DNA of 64,000 bases, taken from positions 310,001 through 374,000 of the forward strand of contig JADKAN010000003.1 in the NCBI GenBank assembly GCA_016719225.1. The letters run 5' to 3'. The notes beneath the pieces are model-generated. The model was not told the origin of the DNA, searched no databases, and saw only the letters and a program-made list of their open reading frames with translations. Source of the stretch: Flavobacteriales bacterium (GTDB lineage: Bacteria > Bacteroidota > Bacteroidia > Flavobacteriales_F > PHOS-HE28). The position numbers were made by a program, and so were the translations under genes. Shown here piece after piece: positions 54,046 through 63,380 of this stretch (positions are counted from its first letter, which is position 1; every line of letters starts with the position of its first letter).

Positions 54046-56498
54046 TATGCCTTGCCGAAAAGGTTATTCAGGAAGCCGCGCTTGCGCAGCAGGCCTCCCT
54101 TTTCCTCATAATATCCGTAGCCCTTTCCATAGCCGTAACCGTAGCCATAACCGTAGCCGTAAGCGTAGCCGTACTTATTGCGGTCCACATCCACGCCATT
54201 GAGCACGGCGCACAGTTTTGTGATGTGGTTCTCGTTGATCAAGCGGTCCACGTTCTGCACAAAGATCTTTTTTGAATAATCCGCCCGGAAAATATAGATC
54301 GGCACACTCGCGGACTGGATGATGGACATACCATCGGTGACCAGGCCTACCGGTGGCGTATCGATCAGTACCACGTCATAACGCTCCTTCAACTGTTCCA
54401 GGATCCTAGGCATGGCCTCACTGATGATCAGCTCGCTGGGGTTGGGCGGAATGGGGCCGGCGGTGATGAAATCCAGATCCGGCAGGCTGCTTTTCTGGAT
54501 GCAGTTGTCCAACGTGTCCTTTCCGATCAACAAGGTGCTCATGCCGCGCACATTTTCCACGCCAAAGCCTAAATGGATCTTGGGTTTACGCATGTCCAGG
54601 TCGAGGATCACCACTCGCTTTTGACTGAAGCTTATGATGCCGGCCAGGTTGATGGCCACGAAGGTCTTTCCCTCGCCCGAAATGGTACTGGTAATGGCGA
54701 TCGTCTTGGCGCCCGGTGAATTGTCCACGAACTGCAGGTTGGTCCTTACTGTCCGGAAGCTCTCCGCGATAAGACTCTTCGGATTCTTATCCACCAAAAG
54801 CTGGCTTACCGGGATCTCTTTCTTGTATTTGGGCACCATCCCCAAGATGCCCACGGAAGCGTTACTGGCTTTGGCGATGTCGTTCAAGGAGGTAATGTTG
54901 TCGTGCAGGATGTAACGTACAAGAACGATCAGGACGCCGAGGATCAAGCCAGTGAGGAAGTAGGACAGGAGTACCACACCACGGTCAGGCGAAATGGGGC
55001 TGGTGGGCAGTACAGCGGATTCCAATACACGGTTCTCCGGCACGAAGCCCGCCTTGCTGATCCGGTACTCAATGTCCTTCTCCAGCAATTGGGTATAATA
55101 CTTTTCATTGATATTGAACAGCCGTTCGATCCGTCCATAGGCAAGCTCCTGCTCCGGGATGCGGGCGAAGCGCCGGTCGTAATCCGTCATCTTATCCTCA
55201 AAATCCTTCATCTTGGAGGAATTCCGCTCCCGCATGGTGGCAATACTTTCCAAAACCAAGGTCTGCTGACGGTCGATCTGTGAGTCCAGCCCCTTCAACG
55301 TCACGTTCTGGGCCGTCGCATCGAAAGCCATCACCTCGCGCTTCTGGAGTAAGGTGCCCAGCGTGCTGAGCGCATCGTTCAATGTGGCCGCGAATGTGGT
55401 ACCCACCATGAGCGGCAGGAGGTGGTACACATCCATATGTCCCTCATCCTGCTTAGCAGCATGTTCGATCTCCTTCAGCAGGTTATCCTCCATACGCAGC
55501 TTCAACACTTCGTCCTCGTATTCGTCGGACCGCTTTACCAGCAGCGGCGTGAGGTCCTCCATGTTGGCAACACGGTTGTCCCGTTTGAAGATCTCCATCT
55601 TCATTTCACTATCACGCAGTTCCGCGAAAACGGTGTCCTTCTGGGCTTCGATGAAACGAAGGATACTTTCTGCGCTTTCAGTGCGCCGCTGAAGGTCGTA
55701 GCTGATGTAAGTGTCCGCCATCGCTTGGCACAGGTCGCGCGCAAGTGTGGCATTGTGGTCCTTGCAGCCGATCACAACGGTGTTAGCCTCCAGCTCCGCG
55801 ATGGTCACGGAAAGTCCGGAGGCGAGCTGGTTGGTGAGTGCTTGGTTGCTGTTGAGTGTGAAGAACAGGGTGTTGTCCTCCAAGTTCTTCGGCCAAGGAC
55901 GGGAGCTGCTGGCCGTTATCACTGCACTGAAGTGGGGAGTGGAGAACGGCACGTTCGGTTTTACCGGAATGCTGAAGTTCGTGGTACCGATGGCGTAGTC
56001 AAGTCGCAACGTGCCATCGTCCATGTGCTGCAGGTTGATGGGTCTGCCTTCGACGGTCGCATCCGTCACATTCAAACGGTCCACGGTGAAGAACGACTGC
56101 CGATAGTGCTCTTCCGTAAGGATCTGACCACGGAAGTAGTAGCGCACGCGCAACGGAAGCATCTGGACGGCCTTCGCGATGAAGAATTTGGAGCGTAACA
56201 ACTGTACATCCGCCTGCAGGCTATTATCCTCCATCATGTCCGAAACCTTCAGGACGGTCTGGGCCTTGTTGCTCTGGCCCATTTGCAGCATCGCGCTGCT
56301 GGCGTACATCGGCGCGGTGTAGCGCAAATAGATGTAGGCCGCGCCTATGGACAGAAAGAGGCACATGGCGATCCAGACCAAGGACCGTTTTACGATATAG
56401 ACGAAGAGGCCGAGGTCGAACTCGTTGCTGAAGTTCGTGATCCGGTCGCGATAGCTGTCGAAGCTGGCGGCCTGGTCACCTACGGCATCGTTCAACAT
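54045..56498 (-). CDS. Wzc-type exopolysaccharide co-polymerase with bacterial tyrosine kinase
   Basis: This 817-residue protein controls polysaccharide chain length and export. It has an N-terminal membrane helix (about residues 38-57), a long periplasmic Wzz-type helical region, a second helix near 495-520 (LLSYFLTGLILGVLIVLV) and a cytoplasmic BY-kinase with Walker A STISGEGKT, Walker A' VVILDLDMRKP and Walker B VVLIDTPPVG. The C-terminus (about 772-798) is a tyrosine-glycine tract in which Tyr alternates with Gly, the expected autophosphorylation tail. It follows the Wza gene by eight bases. Confidence 0.95.
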   Translation of the reverse strand: MLNDAVGDQAASFDSYRDRITNFSNEFDLGLFVYIVKRSLVWIAMCLFLSIGAAYIYLRYTAPMYASSAMLQMGQSNKAQTVLKVSDMMEDNSLQADVQLLRSKFFIAKAVQMLPLRVRYYFRGQILTEEHYRQSFFTVDRLNVTDATVEGRPINLQHMDDGTLRLDYAIGTTNFSIPVKPNVPFSTPHFSAVITASSSRPWPKNLEDNTLFFTLNSNQALTNQLASGLSVTIAELEANTVVIGCKDHNATLARDLCQAMADTYISYDLQRRTESAESILRFIEAQKDTVFAELRDSEMKMEIFKRDNRVANMEDLTPLLVKRSDEYEDEVLKLRMEDNLLKEIEHAAKQDEGHMDVYHLLPLMVGTTFAATLNDALSTLGTLLQKREVMAFDATAQNVTLKGLDSQIDRQQTLVLESIATMRERNSSKMKDFEDKMTDYDRRFARIPEQELAYGRIERLFNINEKYYTQLLEKDIEYRISKAGFVPENRVLESAVLPTSPISPDRGVVLLSYFLTGLILGVLIVLVRYILHDNITSLNDIAKASNASVGILGMVPKYKKEIPVSQLLVDKNPKSLIAESFRTVRTNLQFVDNSPGAKTIAITSTISGEGKTFVAINLAGIISFSQKRVVILDLDMRKPKIHLGFGVENVRGMSTLLIGKDTLDNCIQKSSLPDLDFITAGPIPPNPSELIISEAMPRILEQLKERYDVVLIDTPPVGLVTDGMSIIQSASVPIYIFRADYSKKIFVQNVDRLINENHITKLCAVLNGVDVDRNKYGYAYGYGYGYGYGYGKGYGYYEEKGGLLRKRGFLNNLFGKA

Positions 56499-56506
56499 GT
56501 GCGCTG

Positions 56507-57271
56507 CTAGTTGCCAATGGTCCGCACCAGTCCGATCACAAGGACGGTGGTGGTAAGAAGCGTGATCAACGGCGTGATCTCGGTCAACAGGCCACGGGCG
56601 ATCTCGGCGTTGGGTTGTACATACAGCACGTCATCGGCCTGCATGACCAAGTCACCGTACTTAAGGTTGTCAATATCGGAAAGGTCGAACTGGAAGATCT
56701 TACGCATGCCGTCCGCTTCTTTCCGGAAGAGTTTTACCCGGTGGGCATCTCCTCGGCTGGCTATACCGCCCGCGCGCGCCAACACCTCCAACAGGGTGGT
56801 GTTGTTGTTCTCCAAAGGAACGATCTTCGCGTCGCCTCCTCCGCCGGGGAAAACCACCACGCGCCTATTGCTGACGCTCAACAGCACGAATGGGCGCTTG
56901 AAGAACGTGGAATACTTGTCCTCCAAAAGCATTTCCGCCTGCCGCACCGTGAGCCCTTGCACGTGTACTTCCCCGATCACGGGAAGTTTGGTTATGCCAC
57001 GCGGATCCACCAAATAGCTGAACGGATCCCGTTGGGCGGAGCGGAGGGTCAGGTCATCCTGGTTGATCAGGTCGATCATTTTGAACCCGTCGTTGGCGTA
57101 CATCTTGAAAGCAATGATGTCGTCCGGTTGAAGCTTGAACTCGCGTTCCAAGGTGTCCTGCACGGTATCGAAGGCAAAATCGCGCGGGGTTTTGAACATG
57201 ATGTCCCGGTTGATGGTACAACCGGCCCCCAAAAGCGCCACTGCGGTCAAAAACGACCATAATCTCCCCAT
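56507..57271 (-). CDS. Wza-type polysaccharide export lipoprotein
   Basis: The 254-residue product has a lipobox (LLGAGC), a polysaccharide export (PES) domain (LQPDDIIAFKMYAND, VDPRGITKLPVIGEV), a SLBB-type region (VVVFPGGGGDAKIVPL) and a C-terminal membrane helix (LITLLTTTVLVIGLV). It should form the outer-membrane export channel with the Wzc protein. ATG 57271 gives a normal lipoprotein signal; an ATG at 57301 is possible but overlaps a promoter-like TACTTTTA. It lies eight bases upstream of the wzc-type gene. Confidence 0.92.
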   Translation of the reverse strand: MGRLWSFLTAVALLGAGCTINRDIMFKTPRDFAFDTVQDTLEREFKLQPDDIIAFKMYANDGFKMIDLINQDDLTLRSAQRDPFSYLVDPRGITKLPVIGEVHVQGLTVRQAEMLLEDKYSTFFKRPFVLLSVSNRRVVVFPGGGGDAKIVPLENNNTTLLEVLARAGGIASRGDAHRVKLFRKEADGMRKIFQFDLSDIDNLKYGDLVMQADDVLYVQPNAEIARGLLTEITPLITLLTTTVLVIGLVRTIGN

Positions 57272-57318
57272 TCCGTGCGGATTTCGGGTAAAAGTAACCA
57301 TTCGTTTTCGGGGTCGGG

Positions 57319-58545
57319 TCAGGCCAATAGGTTGCGGTAAAGGTCCGCTGTTTCGTTCACCAACCGCGTGTAATGATAACGGTCGCGCACATGCGCCCGT
57401 CCGGAACGGGCCATGCTGTCGCGCAGTCCATCATCTTCCACCATCCGCAGCAGGTTTTCCCCGAAGTGCAGTACATCATTATTCGGGCTCAGCAGGCCGG
57501 TGCGACCTTCAAGCACCACATTCTCAATACCACCCACGCGGGTACTCACTACGGCTTTATCAGCAGCCTGCGCTTCGATCAAGCTTACGGGTGTGCCTTC
57601 GTTGAAGCTCGTTAACGCGACCAGGTCCACTCCCGCATGCACGATGTCGATCTCTTTCACCCAGCTGGTAAAGGTCACATCGGCTGGCGCTGTCACGGGT
57701 TGATCGTTCACACCGTAGCCGAAGCCATGCCCATTGAAAGCGGGTGCCGCGGTCATGCTAAGCCCAAGCTCCCGGGTGATCTGCTCGATCCGTGCCCGGT
57801 CCTCACCATCGCCGACAACGAAAGCGCGTACTTTTTTATCGCTGTTCTCACGCACATGCTTGATCGCCTTGATGAATAGGGCATGGTTCTTCACGGGCAC
57901 CAGCCGCCCCACGATCCCGATGGCAAGTTCGTCGTCCGCCACGCCATAGACCCGCCGGAACAAGGCACGTTTAGCGGCCTGATCTTCCATGAACCGGCTG
58001 AGGTCGAAGCCCAAGGGGATCACTGATACTTTGGCTTCCGCGCAAATGTGGTGCTCGTCCACCAACTCGGTTTTTTGTTTTTCGCTGATGGCGATGATGC
58101 GCGAAGTCTTTTTGGCCAAATGCCTTTCCACACTTTTGAAAACAGAGGTGCGGACAGGGCCGAAATAGCTGTGGAAGACGTGGCCGTGGAAGGTGTGTAC
58201 AACGGCCTTCACCCCCAGGTCGCTGGCGGCCAACCGTCCTACGGCTCCGGCCTTGGCAGCGTGGGTGTGCACGATGTCCGGCTTGAATTCCTTGATGATC
58301 TGCTTGATACGGCGGTAAGCCCGGCGGTCTTTCCACGGAGATAATTCCCTGCGCATTTCCTCCAGTATGCGTGCCTCCACGCCCAATGCGTCCAGGATAT
58401 ATCCGCTTGCTTCCTCGTTCTCGCCGTGTGGCCCTCCCACGAGCAGCGTTTCGAAATCAGAAGGCATATAACGCGTCAAATAGGCCGCATTATGCGTGGG
58501 ACCGCCCAAGTTGAAGCGGTTGATTATACGGAGGATGCGGGGCAT
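57319..58545 (-). CDS. Family 4 glycosyltransferase
   Basis: The 408-residue GT-B enzyme has the N-terminal PRILRIINRFNLGGPTHN, a central HTHAAKAGAVGR, and the GT4 nucleotide-sugar site in LTSFNEGTPVSLIEAQAADKAVVSTRVGG (E-x7-E motif). It probably adds a sugar to the lipid-linked repeat unit; donor and acceptor are unknown. ATG 58545 is preferred, 12 bases after a promoter box. It is the first gene of the exopolysaccharide operon. Confidence 0.93.
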   Translation of the reverse strand: MPRILRIINRFNLGGPTHNAAYLTRYMPSDFETLLVGGPHGENEEASGYILDALGVEARILEEMRRELSPWKDRRAYRRIKQIIKEFKPDIVHTHAAKAGAVGRLAASDLGVKAVVHTFHGHVFHSYFGPVRTSVFKSVERHLAKKTSRIIAISEKQKTELVDEHHICAEAKVSVIPLGFDLSRFMEDQAAKRALFRRVYGVADDELAIGIVGRLVPVKNHALFIKAIKHVRENSDKKVRAFVVGDGEDRARIEQITRELGLSMTAAPAFNGHGFGYGVNDQPVTAPADVTFTSWVKEIDIVHAGVDLVALTSFNEGTPVSLIEAQAADKAVVSTRVGGIENVVLEGRTGLLSPNNDVLHFGENLLRMVEDDGLRDSMARSGRAHVRDRYHYTRLVNETADLYRNLLA

Positions 58546-58557
58546 TGAGGAGCAGGC

Positions 58558-58565
58558 CAAATGTA
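58558..58565 (-). promoter_or_regulatory. -7 promoter box of the exopolysaccharide operon
   Basis: TACATTTG on the minus strand fully matches TAnnTTTG, 12 bases before ATG 58545. It suggests this operon can start separately from asnB. Confidence 0.5.
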
Positions 58566-58593
58566 GGGTAATGGATAGAGGCACGCCACCGGA

Positions 58594-60468
58594 CTAACCG
58601 ATGTGCCGCTTCCACCACGACAGGTAGACGAGCAAAGCGTGCAAGGTTGCCTGCGAGGAACCTGGATCCACCGATCGCAGTTGCCCCACCAATGCATTGG
58701 CGGCTGGCCAGGAGATACCGGCCGCTTCTGTCGTCTCCTTGTTCACCAGCGCGGTGATCACGCTCGAAAGTGGCCCGCGCAAAAGGTCCCGCAACGGCAC
58801 CTCAAAGCCTTTTTTGCTGCGCGTCATCACGGTAGGGGGCAGCAGGTGGCCGAACGTTTCACGCAGGATGTGCTTCCCTGAACCGCGCTGCATTTTAGCC
58901 TCGGCGGGCAGGCTGAAGGCGAATTCCACCACGCGGAGGTCCAGAAAGGGGGTACGCACCTCCAGCGCATGGGCCATGCTGGTAAGATCCACCTTATGCA
59001 GCATGTCGTTGGGCAATGTGAAGGCCACATCGGCAAGGAGTACGGCGTTCATGCCTTGGGCCTTTCCCAATGCGGCAGTGAGATCGGCTTCGCGCCTGCG
59101 CATTTCATCGGTTGATCCTGGATGCAGTAGTAGTCGGTGAGCGGTCGCGGGCTCGGTAAAGGCGGCCAGTTCCAGGAAACGCTCTTGGGCGGAAGTTGCA
59201 GCCAGCTTGGCGAACCGGTCCAGCTGCCGGAATCTATTCTCCAGTGTGCCATTACGGGAGCGGGGCAACACGCGCCACAGGGGCGCAAGGGCGCGTACCG
59301 CTTTTTCAGCCGCTCCAGGGGACCGCCACCTTAGCTCGGCCTGGTGTTTCTGGTATCCGCCGAACACTTCATCAGCACCATCACCGCTAACAGCCACGGA
59401 CACCTGCTTGCGGGTCCGCTCGCACAAAATGAAGGAAGGCAGTGCGGAACTGTCAGCGAAGGGCTCATCGGTGGCATCAAGCAAACGGGTATAGTTCGCG
59501 GCTAGTTCTTCGCGGGTCAGCTTGAACGTGCTATGCTCACTACCGATATGCCGGGCCACTTCCTCGGCATAACGCGTCTCGTCGAAAAAAGGGTCGTCCG
59601 CGAAACCGATGCTGAACGTATGTAGCCCTTTATGATGAAGAGCTGCCAAAGCACTGACGATGCTGCTGTCCACGCCGCCGCTGAGGAACGCGCCAACGGG
59701 AACGTCCGCCACCAAACGCGACGCTACTGCATCATCCAGCAGTTCGAAGAGGCGCTTCTTGTTGTCCGGGACGGAGGGCGTGCGTTCAGCCGCGGCGGGA
59801 AGGTCGTACCACTTTTCAACCTTGTAGCCGCTGTGATCAGCTGTGATCGAATGACCGGGCAGCAGTTTTTGGCAACCGGACAAAGCTGTGTGGGGTGCGG
59901 GGACGTAGAAAAAGGTGAGGTAGTGCTCCAAAGAGACCGGGTCCAGCTCCGTTCTAGCGCCCAAGGCGATCAAAGCCCTCAGTTCGCTGGCGAAGAGCAA
60001 CCGCCCATCGGTCCGGCTCCAGAGCAAGGGCTTCACGCCGAAGCGATCACGGGCCAAGAACAGGCTGTCATTTTCCGCATCGTGGATCGCCAGTGCGAAG
60101 AACCCGTTCAGGTCGTGCAGGAATGCAGGGCCCTTGAGGGTGAACAAGCGAAGCACCACCTCGGTATCGGTCTGGCTGCGGAAGTTGTGACCTTCACTTT
60201 CAAGCCGGGCACGTAGTTCTTGGAAATTGAAGACCTCGCCATTGAAAGCGATGGTATATCGGCCACCGTTATCCTCAAAAGGCTGGTGACCTGCGGCGGA
60301 GGTGTCGATGATGCTTAGGCGGCGCTGGCCCAGCACAGCGCGGCCCTTCGCGTAAGTGCCACTATCGTCCGGGCCCCGGTGTGCCATGCACGTCAAGGCC
60401 GCTTCAATACGGTCTCCCGTTGCGGGCTGCGCAAGGTCGATCTGGAAGGTACCGGCTATGCCGCACAT
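58594..60468 (-). CDS. asnB: Asparagine synthase (glutamine-hydrolysing)
   Basis: This 624-residue enzyme uses ATP and glutamine to amidate aspartate or, in sugar operons, a uronic acid. The glutaminase domain starts with MCGIAG (Cys2 nucleophile) and the synthetase domain carries the pyrophosphate loop SGGVDSSIV and the phrase VSGDGADEVFGGY. AsnB homologues occur in polysaccharide clusters where they make sugar amides; since exopolysaccharide genes follow, this is possible but not shown. lpdA lies 27 bases upstream. Confidence 0.95.
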   Translation of the reverse strand: MCGIAGTFQIDLAQPATGDRIEAALTCMAHRGPDDSGTYAKGRAVLGQRRLSIIDTSAAGHQPFEDNGGRYTIAFNGEVFNFQELRARLESEGHNFRSQTDTEVVLRLFTLKGPAFLHDLNGFFALAIHDAENDSLFLARDRFGVKPLLWSRTDGRLLFASELRALIALGARTELDPVSLEHYLTFFYVPAPHTALSGCQKLLPGHSITADHSGYKVEKWYDLPAAAERTPSVPDNKKRLFELLDDAVASRLVADVPVGAFLSGGVDSSIVSALAALHHKGLHTFSIGFADDPFFDETRYAEEVARHIGSEHSTFKLTREELAANYTRLLDATDEPFADSSALPSFILCERTRKQVSVAVSGDGADEVFGGYQKHQAELRWRSPGAAEKAVRALAPLWRVLPRSRNGTLENRFRQLDRFAKLAATSAQERFLELAAFTEPATAHRLLLHPGSTDEMRRREADLTAALGKAQGMNAVLLADVAFTLPNDMLHKVDLTSMAHALEVRTPFLDLRVVEFAFSLPAEAKMQRGSGKHILRETFGHLLPPTVMTRSKKGFEVPLRDLLRGPLSSVITALVNKETTEAAGISWPAANALVGQLRSVDPGSSQATLHALLVYLSWWKRHIG

Positions 60469-60495
60469 GGGTCAGGGCGATGCTCCGCCCCGTTA

Positions 60496-61884
60496 TCACA
60501 GGTGGATCACCTCTCCGTAGGCTGCGGCTGCGGCTTCCATGATGGCCTCGCTCATGGTAGGGTGCGGGTGTACGGTCTTGATGATCTCGTGGCCGGTCGT
60601 CTCCAGCTTACGCATGGCCACGCACTCCGCGATCATCTCCGTTACGTTCATGCCGATCATATGGGCGCCCAATAGTTCGCCGTATTTGGCATCGAAGATC
60701 AGCTTTACGAAACCGTCCTTGGCCCAGGCCGCACTTGCTTTGCCGCTCGCGGTGAAAGGGAATTTGCCGATCTTGATCTCCAAGCCTTTTTCCTTGGCCT
60801 GTTTTTCGGTAAGGCCCACGCTTGCAATTTCCGGGCTGCAGTATGTGCACCCAGGGATGTTGCCGTAGTCCAACGGTTGAGGATCCTTGCCAGCGATCTT
60901 TTCCACGCAGATAATGCCTTCCGCACTTGCAACGTGGGCCAACGCTTGTCCCGGTGTGCAGTCGCCGATGGCATAGTAGCCCGGGATGTTGGTGGCGCTG
61001 AAGCCGTCCACCTTGATCTTTCCCTTGTCGGTCACAATGCCAACGTCCTCCAATCCAAACCCTTCCAAGTTGGAAACAATGCCTACAGCGCTCAGCACGA
61101 TGTCGCATTCTATCACCTGTTCACCTTTGGGGGTTTTAACAGTGACCTTGCAGCCTTTTCCACTGGTGTCCACCGTGGTCACCTCGCTGGAGGTCATAAC
61201 ATCTATTCCCTGTTTCTTAAAGCTTTTCTCAAGCTGCTTGCTTACATCTTCATCTTCCACGGGTACCACGTTCGGCATGAATTCCACCAACGTGACTTTG
61301 GTCCCGATGGCATTGTAGAAGTAGGCGAATTCGCTGCCAATGGCGCCGCTACCCACTACCACCATGCTTTTGGGTTGTTCGGCTAGCACCATGGCCTCGC
61401 GATAACCGATCACTTTCTTGCCGTCCTGCTTCAAAGCAGGCAGTTCGCGGCTGCGGGCTCCTGTGGCAATGATGATGTTCTTCGCCTCCAATACCTGCTT
61501 CTTTCCGTCAGCGCCGGTCACTTCGAGCTTTTTGCCGGGAAGGAGTTTGCCTGTGCCCATAACCACGTCGATCTTGTTCTTCTTCATCAGGAACTGAACA
61601 CCATTGCTCATGCCCTTGGCCACATCGCGGCTCCGCTGAACCATTCCCTTGAAGTCGGCTTTCGGTTCACCCACGGTGATGCCGTAATCCTTCGCGTGGT
61701 TAATGTATTCGAAAACGTTGGCACTTTTCAGCAGGGCCTTGGTGGGGATGCACCCCCAGTTGAGGCAAATGCCGCCTAAGGATTCTTTCTCCACAATGGC
61801 CGTCTTCAGGCCCAATTGGCTGGCACGGATAGCGGCCACATAGCCGCCGGGACCACTGCCAAGTACGATCAAGTCATAGCTCAT
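60496..61884 (-). CDS. lpdA: Dihydrolipoyl dehydrogenase
   Basis: The E3 subunit of pyruvate and other 2-oxoacid dehydrogenase complexes re-oxidises lipoamide with NAD+. The 462-residue flavoprotein has the FAD site GSGPGGY, redox disulfide GICLNWGC (Cys40 and Cys45), NAD site GSGAIGSEFA and the C-terminal catalytic HPHPTMSEA. It has its own promoter box at 61949-61956 and probably reads through to asnB. The other complex subunits are not in the window. Confidence 0.97.
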   Translation of the reverse strand: MSYDLIVLGSGPGGYVAAIRASQLGLKTAIVEKESLGGICLNWGCIPTKALLKSANVFEYINHAKDYGITVGEPKADFKGMVQRSRDVAKGMSNGVQFLMKKNKIDVVMGTGKLLPGKKLEVTGADGKKQVLEAKNIIIATGARSRELPALKQDGKKVIGYREAMVLAEQPKSMVVVGSGAIGSEFAYFYNAIGTKVTLVEFMPNVVPVEDEDVSKQLEKSFKKQGIDVMTSSEVTTVDTSGKGCKVTVKTPKGEQVIECDIVLSAVGIVSNLEGFGLEDVGIVTDKGKIKVDGFSATNIPGYYAIGDCTPGQALAHVASAEGIICVEKIAGKDPQPLDYGNIPGCTYCSPEIASVGLTEKQAKEKGLEIKIGKFPFTASGKASAAWAKDGFVKLIFDAKYGELLGAHMIGMNVTEMIAECVAMRKLETTGHEIIKTVHPHPTMSEAIMEAAAAAYGEVIHL

Positions 61885-61948
61885 CTGCTTGCGATGGGAT
61901 TTGTTTTTCAGGGATCGGTGGCCGTGATGCCGCCGCGTTTGTGAGGCG

Positions 61949-61956
61949 CGAAGTTA
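61949..61956 (-). promoter_or_regulatory. -7 promoter box of lpdA
   Basis: TAACTTCG on the minus strand, in the context GCTAACTTCGCG as for ffh, 64 bases before the ATG. Confidence 0.5.
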
Positions 61957-62114
61957 GCGGTGTAGGGGAAAGGCGGAAAGACCGAATGGTCGCGCCCACG
62001 CCATGCGCTAGCGACCCCGGTCGGCAACACGCTGCTGGCAAGGCGTTATGGTGTTATCAACGATCGACGTGGAAAACGCTGGCGATGCGACCGGGCTCCG
62101 CAATGGCAAAGGCC

Positions 62115-62122
62115 TACATTCG
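62115..62122 (+). promoter_or_regulatory. -7 promoter box of the small membrane protein
   Basis: TACATTCG matches TAnnTTYG, 20 bases before ATG 62143. Confidence 0.45.
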
Positions 62123-62142
62123 CTCGCAACAAATCCACACAA

Positions 62143-62649
62143 ATGACGGACATGAACACGGCTGGGATGGCCCCTGTACAGGCGCGGCCAACGCTGCTCA
62201 CGGTGATATGCATCATCAGTTTCATCATGGGAGCGATCGGGATCTACAGCGGCATAACGAACTTGACCATGGATCCGGTCGCCGAGAGGGCGAAGCTGGA
62301 AACCACAATGTCGGAGCAAGTGGCCCAGATCGGTGACAATGCGAATGACTTGACCAACCGGCTTATGGAATCCGCCCATGAGGTCGGCGTATTAGGGATC
62401 GAGAACAGGATCCCCATCGGCATAGCCGGTATTATCCTGTCCCTGATCAGCGTATTCGGTGTTTGGTTGATGTGGAACCTGAAGAAGAACGGGTTCTGGC
62501 TCTACTTGCTCGCCACTATCGGAGGGCTTGTGTTGCCCCTCATGTACCTGGGCGGAGGTTGGCTCGCATTGGCCAGCGTTGGTTTCGCGGGATTCTTCTC
62601 GCTGATCTTCGTCATCCTTTACGCGGTGAATCTCAAATACATGCACTGA
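62143..62649 (+). CDS. Small membrane protein of unknown function
   Basis: This 168-residue protein has four predicted membrane helices (about residues 18-38, 90-112, 118-140 and 142-165) and a short helical loop between the first two. It ends YAVNLKYMH. I do not recognise the family; such proteins are common in Bacteroidota. A terminator follows. Confidence 0.8.
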   Translation: MTDMNTAGMAPVQARPTLLTVICIISFIMGAIGIYSGITNLTMDPVAERAKLETTMSEQVAQIGDNANDLTNRLMESAHEVGVLGIENRIPIGIAGIILSLISVFGVWLMWNLKKNGFWLYLLATIGGLVLPLMYLGGGWLALASVGFAGFFSLIFVILYAVNLKYMH

Positions 62650-62673
62650 AGCTATCAGACCTGTGTAAGGAAA

Positions 62674-62699
62674 AGCCCTCGCTTTGTCGAGGGCTTTTT
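62674..62699 (+). terminator. Rho-independent terminator
   Basis: AGCCCTCG pairs with CGAGGGCT around a six-base loop, followed by four more T. Confidence 0.85.
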
Positions 62700-62844
62700 G
62701 TTGCGACATACTTGCGTCAAGGTCCGGACCTTTTCCTGGGCCCGTGCGCATTGTTACCGTCACGGGCTTGGCTGCCGGCCGGTTGAGAAAGATCTCTTTT
62801 GAATTACTTCCTCTGCATACTGCGTCTGTTCGTTCCTTCGCGCC

Positions 62845-63324
62845 GTGGAACAGGAACTTCAAACATCGCTAAAATGGGAGCGTCCACCCATGCTCGCGCG
62901 GCTTTGCGTTGCGAGCTTCATCAACCAGGGCGTGGTCTTCCCGTTGTATCTGTCCGGGATCTTGTTGGCATACGTCATGCACGGCATGCCGTTGGAGGAG
63001 GTGCGCAACCTCGTTGCGACCACCTATTCAAATTGGCTTCCTCCGGACCGCTTGGAAGCCATGCAGGCGTACGTGGGCTCACTTCGGGAACATGGCGTCG
63101 CCTTGATGTCCATTTTCTCAGCGCGCACCTTGGTGCGCTTTGTCGGGACGCTGCGCATGTGGCAAGGCAGGAAGGACGGTTTCCATATTTACACCAGCGC
63201 CCAGTTGCTGGGCATGCTGTTCCCCATGCTCGTTGACGCCCCGGACACGTTCAATGTCCTCGGCTTCTTCTTGGCCTTGAACTGGTGCTACCTGTATTTC
63301 ACCCAACGCAACGCCTTGAGGTAA
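62845..63324 (+). CDS. Small membrane protein of unknown function (GTG start)
   Basis: This 159-residue protein has hydrophobic segments at about residues 24-44 and 120-150 and a central soluble-looking part (LPPDRLEAMQAYVGSLREHG). I do not recognise the family. The GTG at 62845 is preferred because the residues before MLARLC (EQELQTSLKWERPP) look like a real N-terminus and a promoter-like TTCCTTCG lies exactly four bases before it. ATG 62890 is an alternative. It converges on ridA. Confidence 0.72.
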   Translation: MEQELQTSLKWERPPMLARLCVASFINQGVVFPLYLSGILLAYVMHGMPLEEVRNLVATTYSNWLPPDRLEAMQAYVGSLREHGVALMSIFSARTLVRFVGTLRMWQGRKDGFHIYTSAQLLGMLFPMLVDAPDTFNVLGFFLALNWCYLYFTQRNALR

Positions 63325-63380
63325 CCGGGCATAAAAGGTTAAGTGCTTTTCGCCTGCTCGACGAAGGAAGGAGGGCGCTC

